Assembly: GCA_910585485.1 (NCBI GenBank) | Contig: CAJUEZ010000053.1 | Coordinates: forward strand, 1 to 12,001 | Source of the DNA: an uncultured Clostridia bacterium | GTDB taxonomy: Bacteria; Bacillota; Clostridia; UBA1381 | DNA: 12,001 bases | Direction: 5' to 3' | In this document: piece by piece, positions 1-5,498 of the stretch | Numbering within the stretch: position 1 is the stretch's first letter | Layout: each line of letters starts with the position of its first letter | Notes under the pieces: generated by a model | The model's input: the letters and a program-made list of their open reading frames with translations, nothing else | Told to the model about the DNA's origin: nothing | Database searches by the model: none | Program-made: the position numbers and the translations under genes

Positions 1-1
1 G

Positions 2-355
2 TCTCAGTCCTTTACCGGTGTCGCGTATGACGAAGAAACCGACAGTATTGTGGGGATGTATATTCTTCATCCGAATAATGTCGGAAGATGCGGGCATATA
101 TGTAACGCAAGCTATGCTGTAAAACATGATATGCGAGGACAGAAAATAGGTGAAATTCTTGTGAAACACTGTATTGAGCAGGCTAAAAAGCTTGGGTTTG
201 GCATTTTGCAGTTTAACGCTGTCGTTAAAACAAATGAACCTGCCATGAAATTATATAAAAAACTCGGCTTTACACAGCTTGGAGTTATCCCCGGAGGCTT
301 TCGTATGAAGGATGGTCATTATGAGGATATTATTCCGCATTACTATGTATTATAA
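2..355 (+). CDS. GNAT-family N-acetyltransferase, 5' end missing
   Basis: C-terminal 117 residues of a GNAT acyltransferase, which would move an acetyl group from acetyl-CoA to an amine. The frame is open from base 2, so the start lies before the window; the ATG at 50 is internal, because the reading frame before it already looks like GNAT sequence (an acidic stretch followed by SIVGMYIL, the beta-4 strand). Visible: the motif A loop MRGQKIGEILVKH (a variant of Q/R-x-x-G-x-G/A with Lys in place of the first Gly) followed by a helix, then NAVVKTNEPAMKLYKKLGF, the classical motif B with the Asn and Tyr-Lys-Lys-Leu-Gly-Phe signature. The tail with GGFRMKDGHYEDI is common in general GNATs. The substrate cannot be told from sequence. 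It ends 44 bases before the dehydratase gene with no terminator between, so co-transcription is possible. Confidence 0.9.
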   Translation, partial: SQSFTGVAYDEETDSIVGMYILHPNNVGRCGHICNASYAVKHDMRGQKIGEILVKHCIEQAKKLGFGILQFNAVVKTNEPAMKLYKKLGFTQLGVIPGGFRMKDGHYEDIIPHYYVL

Positions 356-399
356 TATTTTAAAATTTTGCAAATAAAATTTCGGAGAGGATTTTTAAT

Positions 400-1398
400 A
401 TGATTACTCATAATGCGCGCCCGTTTATCCGCGGTAAGGTGTGCCTTATTACCGGCGGAGGCGGGTCTATAGGCAGTGAACTTGCACGTCAGGCGGCATA
501 TCTTGGAGCGGCTAAAGTAGTAATTGCGGATATATATGAAAACGGGGCTTATGATATTGCGCGTGAAATCGGCGACGGTGTTGAAGTTGAAATCGCGTCT
601 GTGCGTGATTACGATAGAATGAACCATATCATGACTCAGTATAAGCCGGACATTATTTTTCATGCGGCGGCGCATAAACATGTTCCGTTTATGGAACAAA
701 ATCCTGAAGAGGCTGTGAAAAACAATATAAAAGGCACTGATATTATGACGGCGCTTGCTGAAAAGCACAAGGCCGATTGTTTTGTTTTAATATCAACGGA
801 TAAAGCCGTCGAGCCAATCAGTATAATGGGCGCAAGTAAACGCGTATGCGAGATGATGGTATATGAAAAAGCGATGAAATCCAATCACACTAAATTTACG
901 GCAGTACGCTTTGGAAATGTGATGGGTTCCAACGGTTCTGTAATACCGCTTTTTAAGCGTCAGATTGAAAGAGGCTGTGTGACTGTTACCGATAAAAATG
1001 CCGAGCGTTATTTTATGACAATATCTCAGGCTGCTGAATTGGTGCTGTGTTCCGCTGAGATTGCCGAGGGCGGAGAAATTTTTGTGCTTGATATGGGAGA
1101 GGAAGTCAGAATATTGGATTTGGCGCTGAAACTTATCCGTGACGCGGGTAAGATACCCTATAAAGATGTAAAGATAGAGTTTACCGGGCTTCGTCAGGGA
1201 GACAAACTGAACGAAAAGTTGTTTTACGACTTCGAAAAACGACAAAAAACCAAATACGATAAGATTGTTCGCATATCGGGAAGCGGCTCGGAAAAACTGC
1301 ATAAAACTGTTCAAATGCTGTATCATATGGCTGATAGAGCGGACAGGGACGGAATCAGAGATTTGATAATTAAATTTACGCGAGGAGAACTTGGATGA
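400..1398 (+). CDS. CapD/FlaA1-like nucleotide-sugar 4,6-dehydratase (short soluble form)
   Basis: A 332-residue extended SDR protein of the polysaccharide biosynthesis CapD/FlaA1 family, which remove water from and/or epimerise UDP-GlcNAc-type sugars for capsule, O-antigen or glycan synthesis. The Rossmann NAD(P) loop is TGGGGSIG at residues 18-25; FHAAAHKHVPFME (87-99) and the core STDKAVEPISIMGASKR (132-148) are diagnostic. The acid/base pair Asp134-Lys135 is present, while the position of the SDR tyrosine is Met143, with Lys147 kept. In this family a Met here is known from long membrane-bound dehydratases (PglF/WbpM type), whereas short FlaA1-like enzymes keep Tyr; here the Met sits in a short protein with no N-terminal membrane domain. 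RFGNVMGSNGSVIPLF and GLRQGDKLNEKL are further family signatures. Ribosome site GGAGAGG (384-390) with a 9-base spacer supports this start. It overlaps the next gene by ATGA. The exact sugar product is unknown. Confidence 0.9.
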   Translation: MITHNARPFIRGKVCLITGGGGSIGSELARQAAYLGAAKVVIADIYENGAYDIAREIGDGVEVEIASVRDYDRMNHIMTQYKPDIIFHAAAHKHVPFMEQNPEEAVKNNIKGTDIMTALAEKHKADCFVLISTDKAVEPISIMGASKRVCEMMVYEKAMKSNHTKFTAVRFGNVMGSNGSVIPLFKRQIERGCVTVTDKNAERYFMTISQAAELVLCSAEIAEGGEIFVLDMGEEVRILDLALKLIRDAGKIPYKDVKIEFTGLRQGDKLNEKLFYDFEKRQKTKYDKIVRISGSGSEKLHKTVQMLYHMADRADRDGIRDLIIKFTRGELG

Positions 1399-1850
1399 AT
1401 ATACAGGAGTTTTTTCAGACGCTGGGGCAATATCTGTATATGGGACTTTCAGCGCTGATAGAGGGTATCCATAAGCTTTGGGAGATGATAGAGGCCTTGC
1501 TGCCGTTTGGGCAGATGCCTAACTCGATAAAGCTTTTTAGCAATAATACGGCGAATAAAATACTTTTTTTCGGAATATTGACATATTTGATATTAATGAA
1601 TATATGGGCGTTCGCATTGTTTGGCTCGGATAAGGCGAGAGCGGAGAAAAAACAGAAGAGGATAAAAGAAGGCAAACTGATGAGAGTATGTTTTTTCGGA
1701 GGAGCAATCGGAGGCATTATCGGAATGAACGCTTTCAGACATAAAACACTCAAAAAGAAATTTTCCGTCGGAGTGCCGATTTTCTTTGTAATACAATTAA
1801 TCTTAGATAGCTTTATACTCGGATTTATAGGATTTTGGACATTTTTCTAA
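1395..1850 (+). CDS. DUF1294 membrane protein
   Basis: A 151-residue small membrane protein of unknown function. The C-terminal part matches DUF1294: a first membrane helix at about 55-77, then SDKARAEKKQKR (78-89) where the family has a D-K-x-x-A basic segment, a Gly-rich hydrophobic stretch GGAIGGIIGMNAFRHKT (102-118, the family hallmark G-x-x-x-F-R-H-K-T), and a last hydrophobic segment at about 126-149. The first 50 residues are an amphipathic extension not usual in the shorter members. Its ATG overlaps the dehydratase stop (ATGA) and has AGGAG at 1383-1387 with a 7-base spacer, so it is translated from the same message. The link to sugar metabolism is only by position. Confidence 0.8.
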   Translation: MNIQEFFQTLGQYLYMGLSALIEGIHKLWEMIEALLPFGQMPNSIKLFSNNTANKILFFGILTYLILMNIWAFALFGSDKARAEKKQKRIKEGKLMRVCFFGGAIGGIIGMNAFRHKTLKKKFSVGVPIFFVIQLILDSFILGFIGFWTFF

Positions 1851-1857
1851 AATACTA

Positions 1858-1886
1858 TGGAAATTTTAATTGAAATATGTTATAAT
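1858..1886 (+). promoter_or_regulatory. Promoter for eutS-eutP
   Basis: TGTTATAAT at 1878-1886 is a perfect TATAAT -10 with the TGn extension. A 17-base spacer leads to a weak -35 (TGGAAA, 1858-1863). Start of transcription would fall near 1893, giving a leader of about 120 bases before eutS. Inferred from sequence only. Confidence 0.65.
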
Positions 1887-1890
1887 AGTC

Positions 1891-1924
1891 TTGCGGCGCA
1901 AATCGGAAGCAGCGATTTGAACGC
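1891..1924 (+). promoter_or_regulatory. Dyad and hairpin in the eutS leader
   Basis: Two overlapping symmetries lie just downstream of the -10 box. TTGCG-G-CGCAA (1891-1901) is a perfect 11-base dyad at the predicted start of transcription and could be an operator. CAAATCG (1899-1905) pairs with CGATTTG (1913-1919) around a 7-base loop, with GCG/CGC (1893-1895, 1922-1924) able to pair outside. Clostridial eut leaders are often regulated by the ANTAR protein EutV binding paired hairpins with hexaloops having A at position 1 and G at 4; this loop does not match cleanly and no terminator hairpin follows, so I do not claim that mechanism. The rest of 1925-2011 shows nothing I recognise. Confidence 0.4.
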
Positions 1925-2011
1925 TTGGAAAAGTATCGGATATTTTTACGGTGCGGCGGTTTTAGTTTTGAACACATAATATGAATAAGAATCGGAAAGG
2001 AAAATAGGGCA

Positions 2012-2389
2012 ATGGAATTGAAGGATATTTTGTCGTCTGATGACAAATTGAGAATAATTCAGGAACTTGTACCGGGTAAGCAGATTACGCTTGCGCATGT
2101 TATTGCGAGTCCTGACCCTATATTGTATACAAAGCTTGGTCTAAATCCTGAAATTGACTTTGGAAAAAGCGCTATAGGCATATTAACAATGAGTCCTGCC
2201 GAAACGGCGATTATAGCGGCTGACCTTGCGACCAAAACTTCAAATGTTGACTTGAGTTTTGTTGACCGTTTCAGCGGCACTCTTATAATTACAGGAATGG
2301 TTGCGGACGTTGAAACCTCTCTGCGCTCAATTATGGATTACGCGGAGCGGACTTTAAAATTTACTGTCTGCGACATAACAAAAACATGA
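2012..2389 (+). CDS. eutS: EutS/PduU-like microcompartment shell protein
   Basis: A 125-residue circularly permuted BMC-domain protein of the EutS/PduU family. These form hexamers that tile the protein shell of ethanolamine or propanediol microcompartments. Diagnostic segments are RIIQELVPGKQITLAHVIASP (14-34), AIGILTMSPAETAIIAADLATK (54-75), VDLSFVDRFSGTLIITG (79-95) and TVCDITKT at the C-terminus, all close to EutS. It is longer than the roughly 111 residues of E. coli EutS, with about 9 extra N-terminal residues and a small insertion at about 45-52. Where E. coli EutS has the bend-making Gly39 just before AIGI, this protein has Ser53 (alignment from memory). The start has AAGGA at 1997-2001, 10 bases upstream. 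It overlaps eutP by ATGA, so the two are co-translated. No other shell gene or ethanolamine enzyme is in the window. Confidence 0.93.
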   Translation: MELKDILSSDDKLRIIQELVPGKQITLAHVIASPDPILYTKLGLNPEIDFGKSAIGILTMSPAETAIIAADLATKTSNVDLSFVDRFSGTLIITGMVADVETSLRSIMDYAERTLKFTVCDITKT

Positions 2390-2841
2390 AGAAGATAATA
2401 CTTGTCGGACGGAGTGAATGCGGAAAAACAACGCTGACTCAGGCATTGAAGGGTGAGAAAATACATTATCATAAAACGCAGTATGTAAACCGTTTCGATG
2501 TTATAATAGATACTCCCGGAGAATACATACAGACTAAAAATCTTGGCAACGCGCTTGCCATGTATACTTTTGAGGCGGACGTGGTAGGAATGCTTATAAG
2601 CGCTCGTGAACCGTATTCCTTATATCCTCCGTGCGTAACGCCTGTATGTAACAGACCTGTTATAGGAATAGTCACGCAAATTAATAGCGACGGAGCAAAT
2701 CCTGATATGGCGGAGAGATGGCTTCGTTTAGCGGGCTGTGAAACAGTTTTTCACGTGGATTCAAAAACGGGCGATGGAGTATGGCAGATTATTGACTATC
2801 TTCGGGAAGATGGAGATATTATGCCGTGGGAAGAAAAATGA
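2386..2841 (+). CDS. eutP: EutP/PduV-like P-loop GTPase
   Basis: A 151-residue small P-loop NTPase of the EutP/PduV family, which accompanies EutS at the start of many eut and pdu operons. Salmonella EutP has been reported to have acetate kinase activity; PduV is implicated in microcompartment placement. Visible: Walker A GRSECGKT (8-15), a KTQYV switch-like segment (30-34), and the G3 motif DTPGEYIQTK (42-51), which is highly typical of EutP. The guanine-specificity motif expected as (N/T)KxD reads TQIN at 97-100, so both the Lys and the Asp are replaced. Near the end, HVDSKTGDGVWQIIDYLRE (123-141) corresponds to the G5 region. There is no ribosome site of its own; the ATG overlaps the eutS stop, pointing to translational coupling. 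A terminator follows the stop at once. Confidence 0.92.
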   Translation: MKKIILVGRSECGKTTLTQALKGEKIHYHKTQYVNRFDVIIDTPGEYIQTKNLGNALAMYTFEADVVGMLISAREPYSLYPPCVTPVCNRPVIGIVTQINSDGANPDMAERWLRLAGCETVFHVDSKTGDGVWQIIDYLREDGDIMPWEEK

Positions 2842-2843
2842 GG

Positions 2844-2870
2844 GGCATTGCATTGGGCAATGCCTTGTTT
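2844..2870 (+). terminator. Intrinsic terminator after eutP
   Basis: GGCATTGC (2844-2851) and GCAATGCC (2857-2864) form a perfect 8-bp stem with a 5-base loop, followed by TTGTTTATATTT. It starts three bases after the eutP stop. The T tract is interrupted, so termination may be incomplete and the WYL gene could receive read-through. Confidence 0.7.
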
Positions 2871-2877
2871 ATATTTC

Positions 2878-2910
2878 AGGAGAATAATGTGTAAAAAGAT
2901 GATTGGGTGA
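2878..2910 (+). promoter_or_regulatory. Possible 7-codon upstream ORF before the WYL gene
   Basis: AGGAG (2878-2882) precedes an ATG at 2887 that opens a 7-codon frame (MCKKMIG, stop TGA 2908-2910). The stop lies four bases before the preferred WYL-gene ATG at 2915. The best ribosome site in the gap therefore serves this short frame rather than the regulator, which would fit coupled or attenuated translation. It may equally be chance. Confidence 0.3.
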
Positions 2911-2914
2911 TGGT

Positions 2915-3898
2915 ATGGGGAAGACAAGCAATCAAAAATTAAAAATTTTGTATATAATGCAAATGCTGATGGAGAATACGGACGAGGAGCATGCAATATC
3001 AACGGGTGACATAATTGATGAACTTGGACGTATGGGAATTAACGCTGAGAGGAAAAGCGTGTATGACGATATAGAGATGCTGAAGATTTTCGGTCTGGAT
3101 ATTTTAAGCCGCAGAAGTGCGCCGAAGGGATATTATATAGCTTCGCGTGATTTTGAATTGCCGGAACTTAAGCTTTTGGTGGATGCTGTGCAGTCTTCAA
3201 AATTCATTACGGAGAAGAAATCGCGGGAACTTATCAAAAAAATTGAGAGGCTTGTCGGACGGCATGAGGCGAGCGAACTTCAGCATCAGGTGGTGGTGGC
3301 AAACAGAATCAAGACTATGAATGAAAGCATATACTATAATGTGGATAAAATTCACGACGCAATATCCTCCAATGTTAAAATAAAATGCAAATATTGTGAA
3401 TGGACGCTTAAGAAAAAGCTTGAGCCGAAAAAGAACGGCGATGATTATATTATAAGTCCCTGGGTTCTGACATGGGATGATGAGAATTATTATCTTATAG
3501 CGTATGATGATGAAAGCGAGCAGATTCGCCATTATAGAGTTGATAAAATGCTTAGCATTGAACTTATACCGGAACGAAGAACCGGAAAAGAGGCATTTCA
3601 GGATTTTGATATTGCCGTTTTTTCAAAAAAGACCTTTGGAATGTTCGCGGGCAGCGAGAAAGAACTTGAAATTAGCTTTAATAATAAGCTTATAGGTGTT
3701 GTTATGGACAGATTTGGTAAGGATATAATCATACATGAAAATAATAACGGCACTTTTACCGCGAGAATGAAAGTTGACATAAGCGCGCAGTTTTACGGGT
3801 GGCTCTCAGCCTTCGGAACTGACGTAAAAATCATCGCGCCGCGTGAAGAAGCTATAAAATACTCTGAATATATAACAAAAATATCGGAATTTTATTGA
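2915..3898 (+). CDS. YafY-type HTH/WYL-domain transcriptional regulator
   Basis: A 327-residue DNA-binding regulator with an N-terminal winged helix (about residues 6-75: QKLKILYIMQMLMENT, then ISTGDIIDELGRMGINAERKSVYDDIEMLK, the recognition part) and a C-terminal WYL ligand-sensing domain (about 138-220, core YIISPWVLTWDDENYYLIAYD at 178-198, with YYL where the name-giving motif is WYL). A C-terminal extension (about 225-325) is usual. Such proteins act as local repressors or activators sensing nucleic-acid or nucleotide-like ligands. I chose ATG 2915 because it keeps the whole HTH domain and has GGGTGA 5 bases upstream; a TTG at 2903 in the same frame would add 4 residues. The ligand and targets are unknown; adjacency to eutS-eutP and to the HPr gene makes these possible targets. 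Confidence 0.88.
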   Translation: MGKTSNQKLKILYIMQMLMENTDEEHAISTGDIIDELGRMGINAERKSVYDDIEMLKIFGLDILSRRSAPKGYYIASRDFELPELKLLVDAVQSSKFITEKKSRELIKKIERLVGRHEASELQHQVVVANRIKTMNESIYYNVDKIHDAISSNVKIKCKYCEWTLKKKLEPKKNGDDYIISPWVLTWDDENYYLIAYDDESEQIRHYRVDKMLSIELIPERRTGKEAFQDFDIAVFSKKTFGMFAGSEKELEISFNNKLIGVVMDRFGKDIIIHENNNGTFTARMKVDISAQFYGWLSAFGTDVKIIAPREEAIKYSEYITKISEFY

Positions 3899-3927
3899 AA
3901 AGTACGCTTTTAATTTAAAAATCAAGT

Positions 3928-3970
3928 GTAAAAGTTCATAAAATTTATGTAAACTTCATTATAAAATTTA
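3928..3970 (+). repeat. Imperfect tandem repeat upstream of the HPr gene
   Basis: Two adjacent copies of about 21 bases: GTAAAAGTTCATAAAATTTAT (3928-3948) and GTAAACTTCATTATAAAATTTA (3949-3970, small indels). They lie about 30 bases upstream of the TTGACA box of the HPr promoter and are AT-rich. They could be a regulator-binding pair or an UP-like element, or chance in AT-rich DNA. Confidence 0.4.
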
Positions 3971-3999
3971 GCGAAAAGGTGGGTTTGAGCGGTTTTTTG

Positions 4000-4026
4000 T
4001 TGACAAAAAGACTGCCGTGGTATAAT
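4000..4026 (+). promoter_or_regulatory. Promoter for the HPr-like gene
   Basis: A consensus TTGACA (4000-4005) and a TATAAT (4021-4026) with the TGn extension (TGG, 4018-4020). The spacer is only 15 bases, shorter than the usual 17, so the extended -10 probably carries recognition; an alternative -35, TTGTTG at 3997-4002, would give 18. Transcription would start near 4033, leaving a leader of about 100 bases with a small palindrome ATATAC-GGAA-GTATAT (4034-4049) at its 5' end. Confidence 0.7.
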
Positions 4027-4118
4027 ATAGCCAATATACGGAAGTATATATTTTATATCGAAAAGGTATAAAAACAAACAATGAGGAAATAATTCAAAGG
4101 AGAATTTCCGATAAGAAT

Positions 4119-4123
4119 GGAGG
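4119..4123 (+). promoter_or_regulatory. Ribosome binding site deciding the HPr start
   Basis: GGAGG with an 8-base spacer to ATG 4132. An in-frame ATG at 4117 overlaps this site itself, so it cannot be the normal start. Confidence 0.85.
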
Positions 4124-4131
4124 TTTTAACC

Positions 4132-4389
4132 ATGAAAGAATTTTCTTACAAGATTCAGGGAGAAAACGGAATTCATGCCAGACGCGCCGGCAAGCTTGTG
4201 AAAGAGGCGCAGAACTTTAGTTCAAATGTTAGTATTGTATATAATCAGAGAATTGAAAACTTAAAGAGACTTTTCACTATTACATGTCTTGGTGTGAAAA
4301 AGGGAGATCTTGTGACTGTCAAGGTTGAAGGCAGCGATGAGACAGAAGCAGCGCAGACACTTGAAAATTATTTTAAAGAGAATCTGTAA
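4132..4389 (+). CDS. HPr-family phosphocarrier paralogue, H15 present, S46 replaced by Arg
   Basis: An 85-residue HPr-fold protein. HPr carries phosphate from enzyme I to sugar-specific PTS components on His15; in Gram-positive bacteria HPr kinase also phosphorylates Ser46 to drive CcpA catabolite control. The active-site segment is NGIHARRAGKLV (12-23): His15 and Arg17 are kept, but Pro18 of the usual HARPA is Arg18. The regulatory segment reads NLKRLFTITCLGV (43-55) against the usual NLKSIMGVMSLGI, so position 46 is Arg46 and hydrophobic contact residue 48 is Phe. The numbering fits canonical HPr without gaps. The pattern is the reverse of Crh, which lacks His15 but keeps Ser46. It may be a PTS carrier outside HPr-kinase control or a regulatory HPr-like protein. 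It is monocistronic: own promoter, strong terminator. The start at 4132 is set by GGAGG at 4119-4123. Confidence 0.88.
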   Translation: MKEFSYKIQGENGIHARRAGKLVKEAQNFSSNVSIVYNQRIENLKRLFTITCLGVKKGDLVTVKVEGSDETEAAQTLENYFKENL

Positions 4390-4403
4390 TGAAACAAAAA
4401 GAA

Positions 4404-4446
4404 CCGATGTTTAATCGGACACCAATAGCACGGTAGATGCGGGTGT
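4404..4446 (+). other. Structured 3' region after the HPr gene
   Basis: Between the HPr stop and the terminator, CCGAT (4404-4408) pairs with ATCGG (4414-4418), directly followed by ACACC (4419-4423) pairing with GGTGT (4442-4446), enclosing GCA/TGC (4428-4430, 4438-4440). Together with the terminator this makes three stacked hairpins in the 3' UTR. A small 3'-derived RNA is possible, but the stems are short. Confidence 0.3.
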
Positions 4447-4491
4447 TAAAATAAGCGCTTTGGATAAGTTTTATCCAAAGCGCTTATTTTA
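4447..4491. terminator. Bidirectional terminator with a 21-bp perfect stem
   Basis: Bases 4447-4467 are perfectly complementary to 4471-4491 with a 3-base loop (GTT). The core is AAGCGCTTTGGATAA and its complement, and A and T runs at the outer ends give a T tract on both strands. It sits between the convergent HPr (plus) and DMT transporter (minus) genes and would terminate both. Confidence 0.93.
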
Positions 4492-4508
4492 TATACTTTA
4501 TAATGTTT

Positions 4509-5432
4509 TCAATTCTTTGATTTGTTAACCATAAATATTCCCACGCACACAAGCGTAATAGCAATAAGACCGTAGATTCCGAACGCCTGATTTTCCTCGT
4601 CAAGCAATATTGCCGAAAGAATAACACCGAAAAGAGGATTAGTGAAACCGAACACGGTAACTTTACCTACGGGATTATATTTAAGGAGTATTCCCCAAAG
4701 CGTGTACGCGACAGATGAAATCATCGCCATATAAATTAGAAGCGAGGTTGAGGCTATGTTGAAGCCTGATATTCTGCCTCCTGCGCAAAAGGCGATAATG
4801 GACATGACGGCGCCGCCGAGAAGGAATTGATAACCGCTTAAAACAACGGGGTTTTCGTCAGATGAGTATTTTTTTATCATTCCCGAAGAAAGAGCGTATG
4901 CCGCGGCTGAAATAAGTATGGCTCCCTCGCCGGAAAGTTTCATATTCAAATCAAAGTCTAAGCCGTTTATGTTAATAACAATAATTCCCGCGAATCCTGT
5001 TATACAGCCTAAAAGCTTAAGCCATGTCATTTTCTCGGATTTGAAAATCAATACAGCGAATAAGATTGCGAGAAATACGTTTGAGCCGTTTATAATCGCC
5101 GCTTTCACACCTGATGTGTTCGCGTGTCCTATATAGAAAAAGACATATTGCAGAATCGTCTGCACCATCGCGAGTTTTGCGATTGGAAAGAGTGACTTGC
5201 GTTTAGGAGTAAGCAGTTTTTTGCTTATAAGACTTCCGAACAGAATAGTTAAAATACCCGCGAGAGCGAATCTGAGTCCCGCGAAAAGTATCTGAGAGGC
5301 TACGGCATCGGAATGAATATCAAAAAGCTGATAGCCTATCTTTATTGACGGTGTGGCGCTGCCCCACAGCAGACAGCATAAAATCGCTATGGCGCAGACC
5401 ACCGGAGTTTTTGTAAGAGTGTTTTTGTTCAT
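4509..5432 (-). CDS. EamA/DMT-family transporter
   Basis: A 307-residue drug/metabolite transporter superfamily permease with two EamA repeats (about residues 14-153 and 168-302) and about ten hydrophobic helices. The first repeat begins with CCLLWGSATPSIKIGY (19-34), typical of the family, and each repeat ends with a pattern like LKLLGCITGFAGIIVI (138-153) and AFGIYGLIAITLVCVGIFMV (283-302). Members export metabolites or amino acids or import sugars and nucleotides; the substrate cannot be told. The start has AGGGGG (minus strand, 5446-5441) with an 8-base spacer. It lies downstream of hppA on the same strand, 66 bases apart with no terminator, but has its own promoter in that gap. It ends just before the bidirectional terminator. 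Confidence 0.9.
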   Translation of the reverse strand: MNKNTLTKTPVVCAIAILCCLLWGSATPSIKIGYQLFDIHSDAVASQILFAGLRFALAGILTILFGSLISKKLLTPKRKSLFPIAKLAMVQTILQYVFFYIGHANTSGVKAAIINGSNVFLAILFAVLIFKSEKMTWLKLLGCITGFAGIIVININGLDFDLNMKLSGEGAILISAAAYALSSGMIKKYSSDENPVVLSGYQFLLGGAVMSIIAFCAGGRISGFNIASTSLLIYMAMISSVAYTLWGILLKYNPVGKVTVFGFTNPLFGVILSAILLDEENQAFGIYGLIAITLVCVGIFMVNKSKN

Positions 5433-5465
5433 TTGTATATCCCCCTGATATATGTATTCTATATA

Positions 5466-5494
5466 AGTATATCACAAATTTTTATCTAAGACAA
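5466..5494 (-). promoter_or_regulatory. Promoter for the DMT transporter
   Basis: On the minus strand TTGTCT (5494-5489) and TATACT (5471-5466) are separated by 17 bases, with a TGn extension before the -10. The -35 box lies only five bases beyond the hppA stop codon. It gives the transporter expression independent of hppA. Confidence 0.7.
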
Positions 5495-5498
5495 TACT

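Noticed and set aside
400..1398. Minus-strand open frames of 74 to 177 codons opposite the dehydratase gene
   Set aside because: They are shadows of the coding frame: no ribosome sites, no family resemblance, and the plus strand is a clear SDR enzyme.
1899..1919. Hairpin before eutS as an ANTAR (EutV) antitermination target
   Set aside because: The loop is seven bases, the A1/G4 hexaloop pattern is not met, there is no second matching hairpin and no terminator in the leader.
1857..1979. A 40-codon plus-strand frame (MEILIEICYNS...) between the DUF1294 gene and eutS
   Set aside because: It has no ribosome site and contains the strong extended -10 box and leader hairpin of the eutS promoter. 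No recognisable family; more likely non-coding.
4117..4131. ATG 4117 as the start of the HPr-like gene
   Set aside because: Its codon overlaps the GGAGG ribosome site that serves ATG 4132, and only the later start gives canonical HPr numbering with His at 15.
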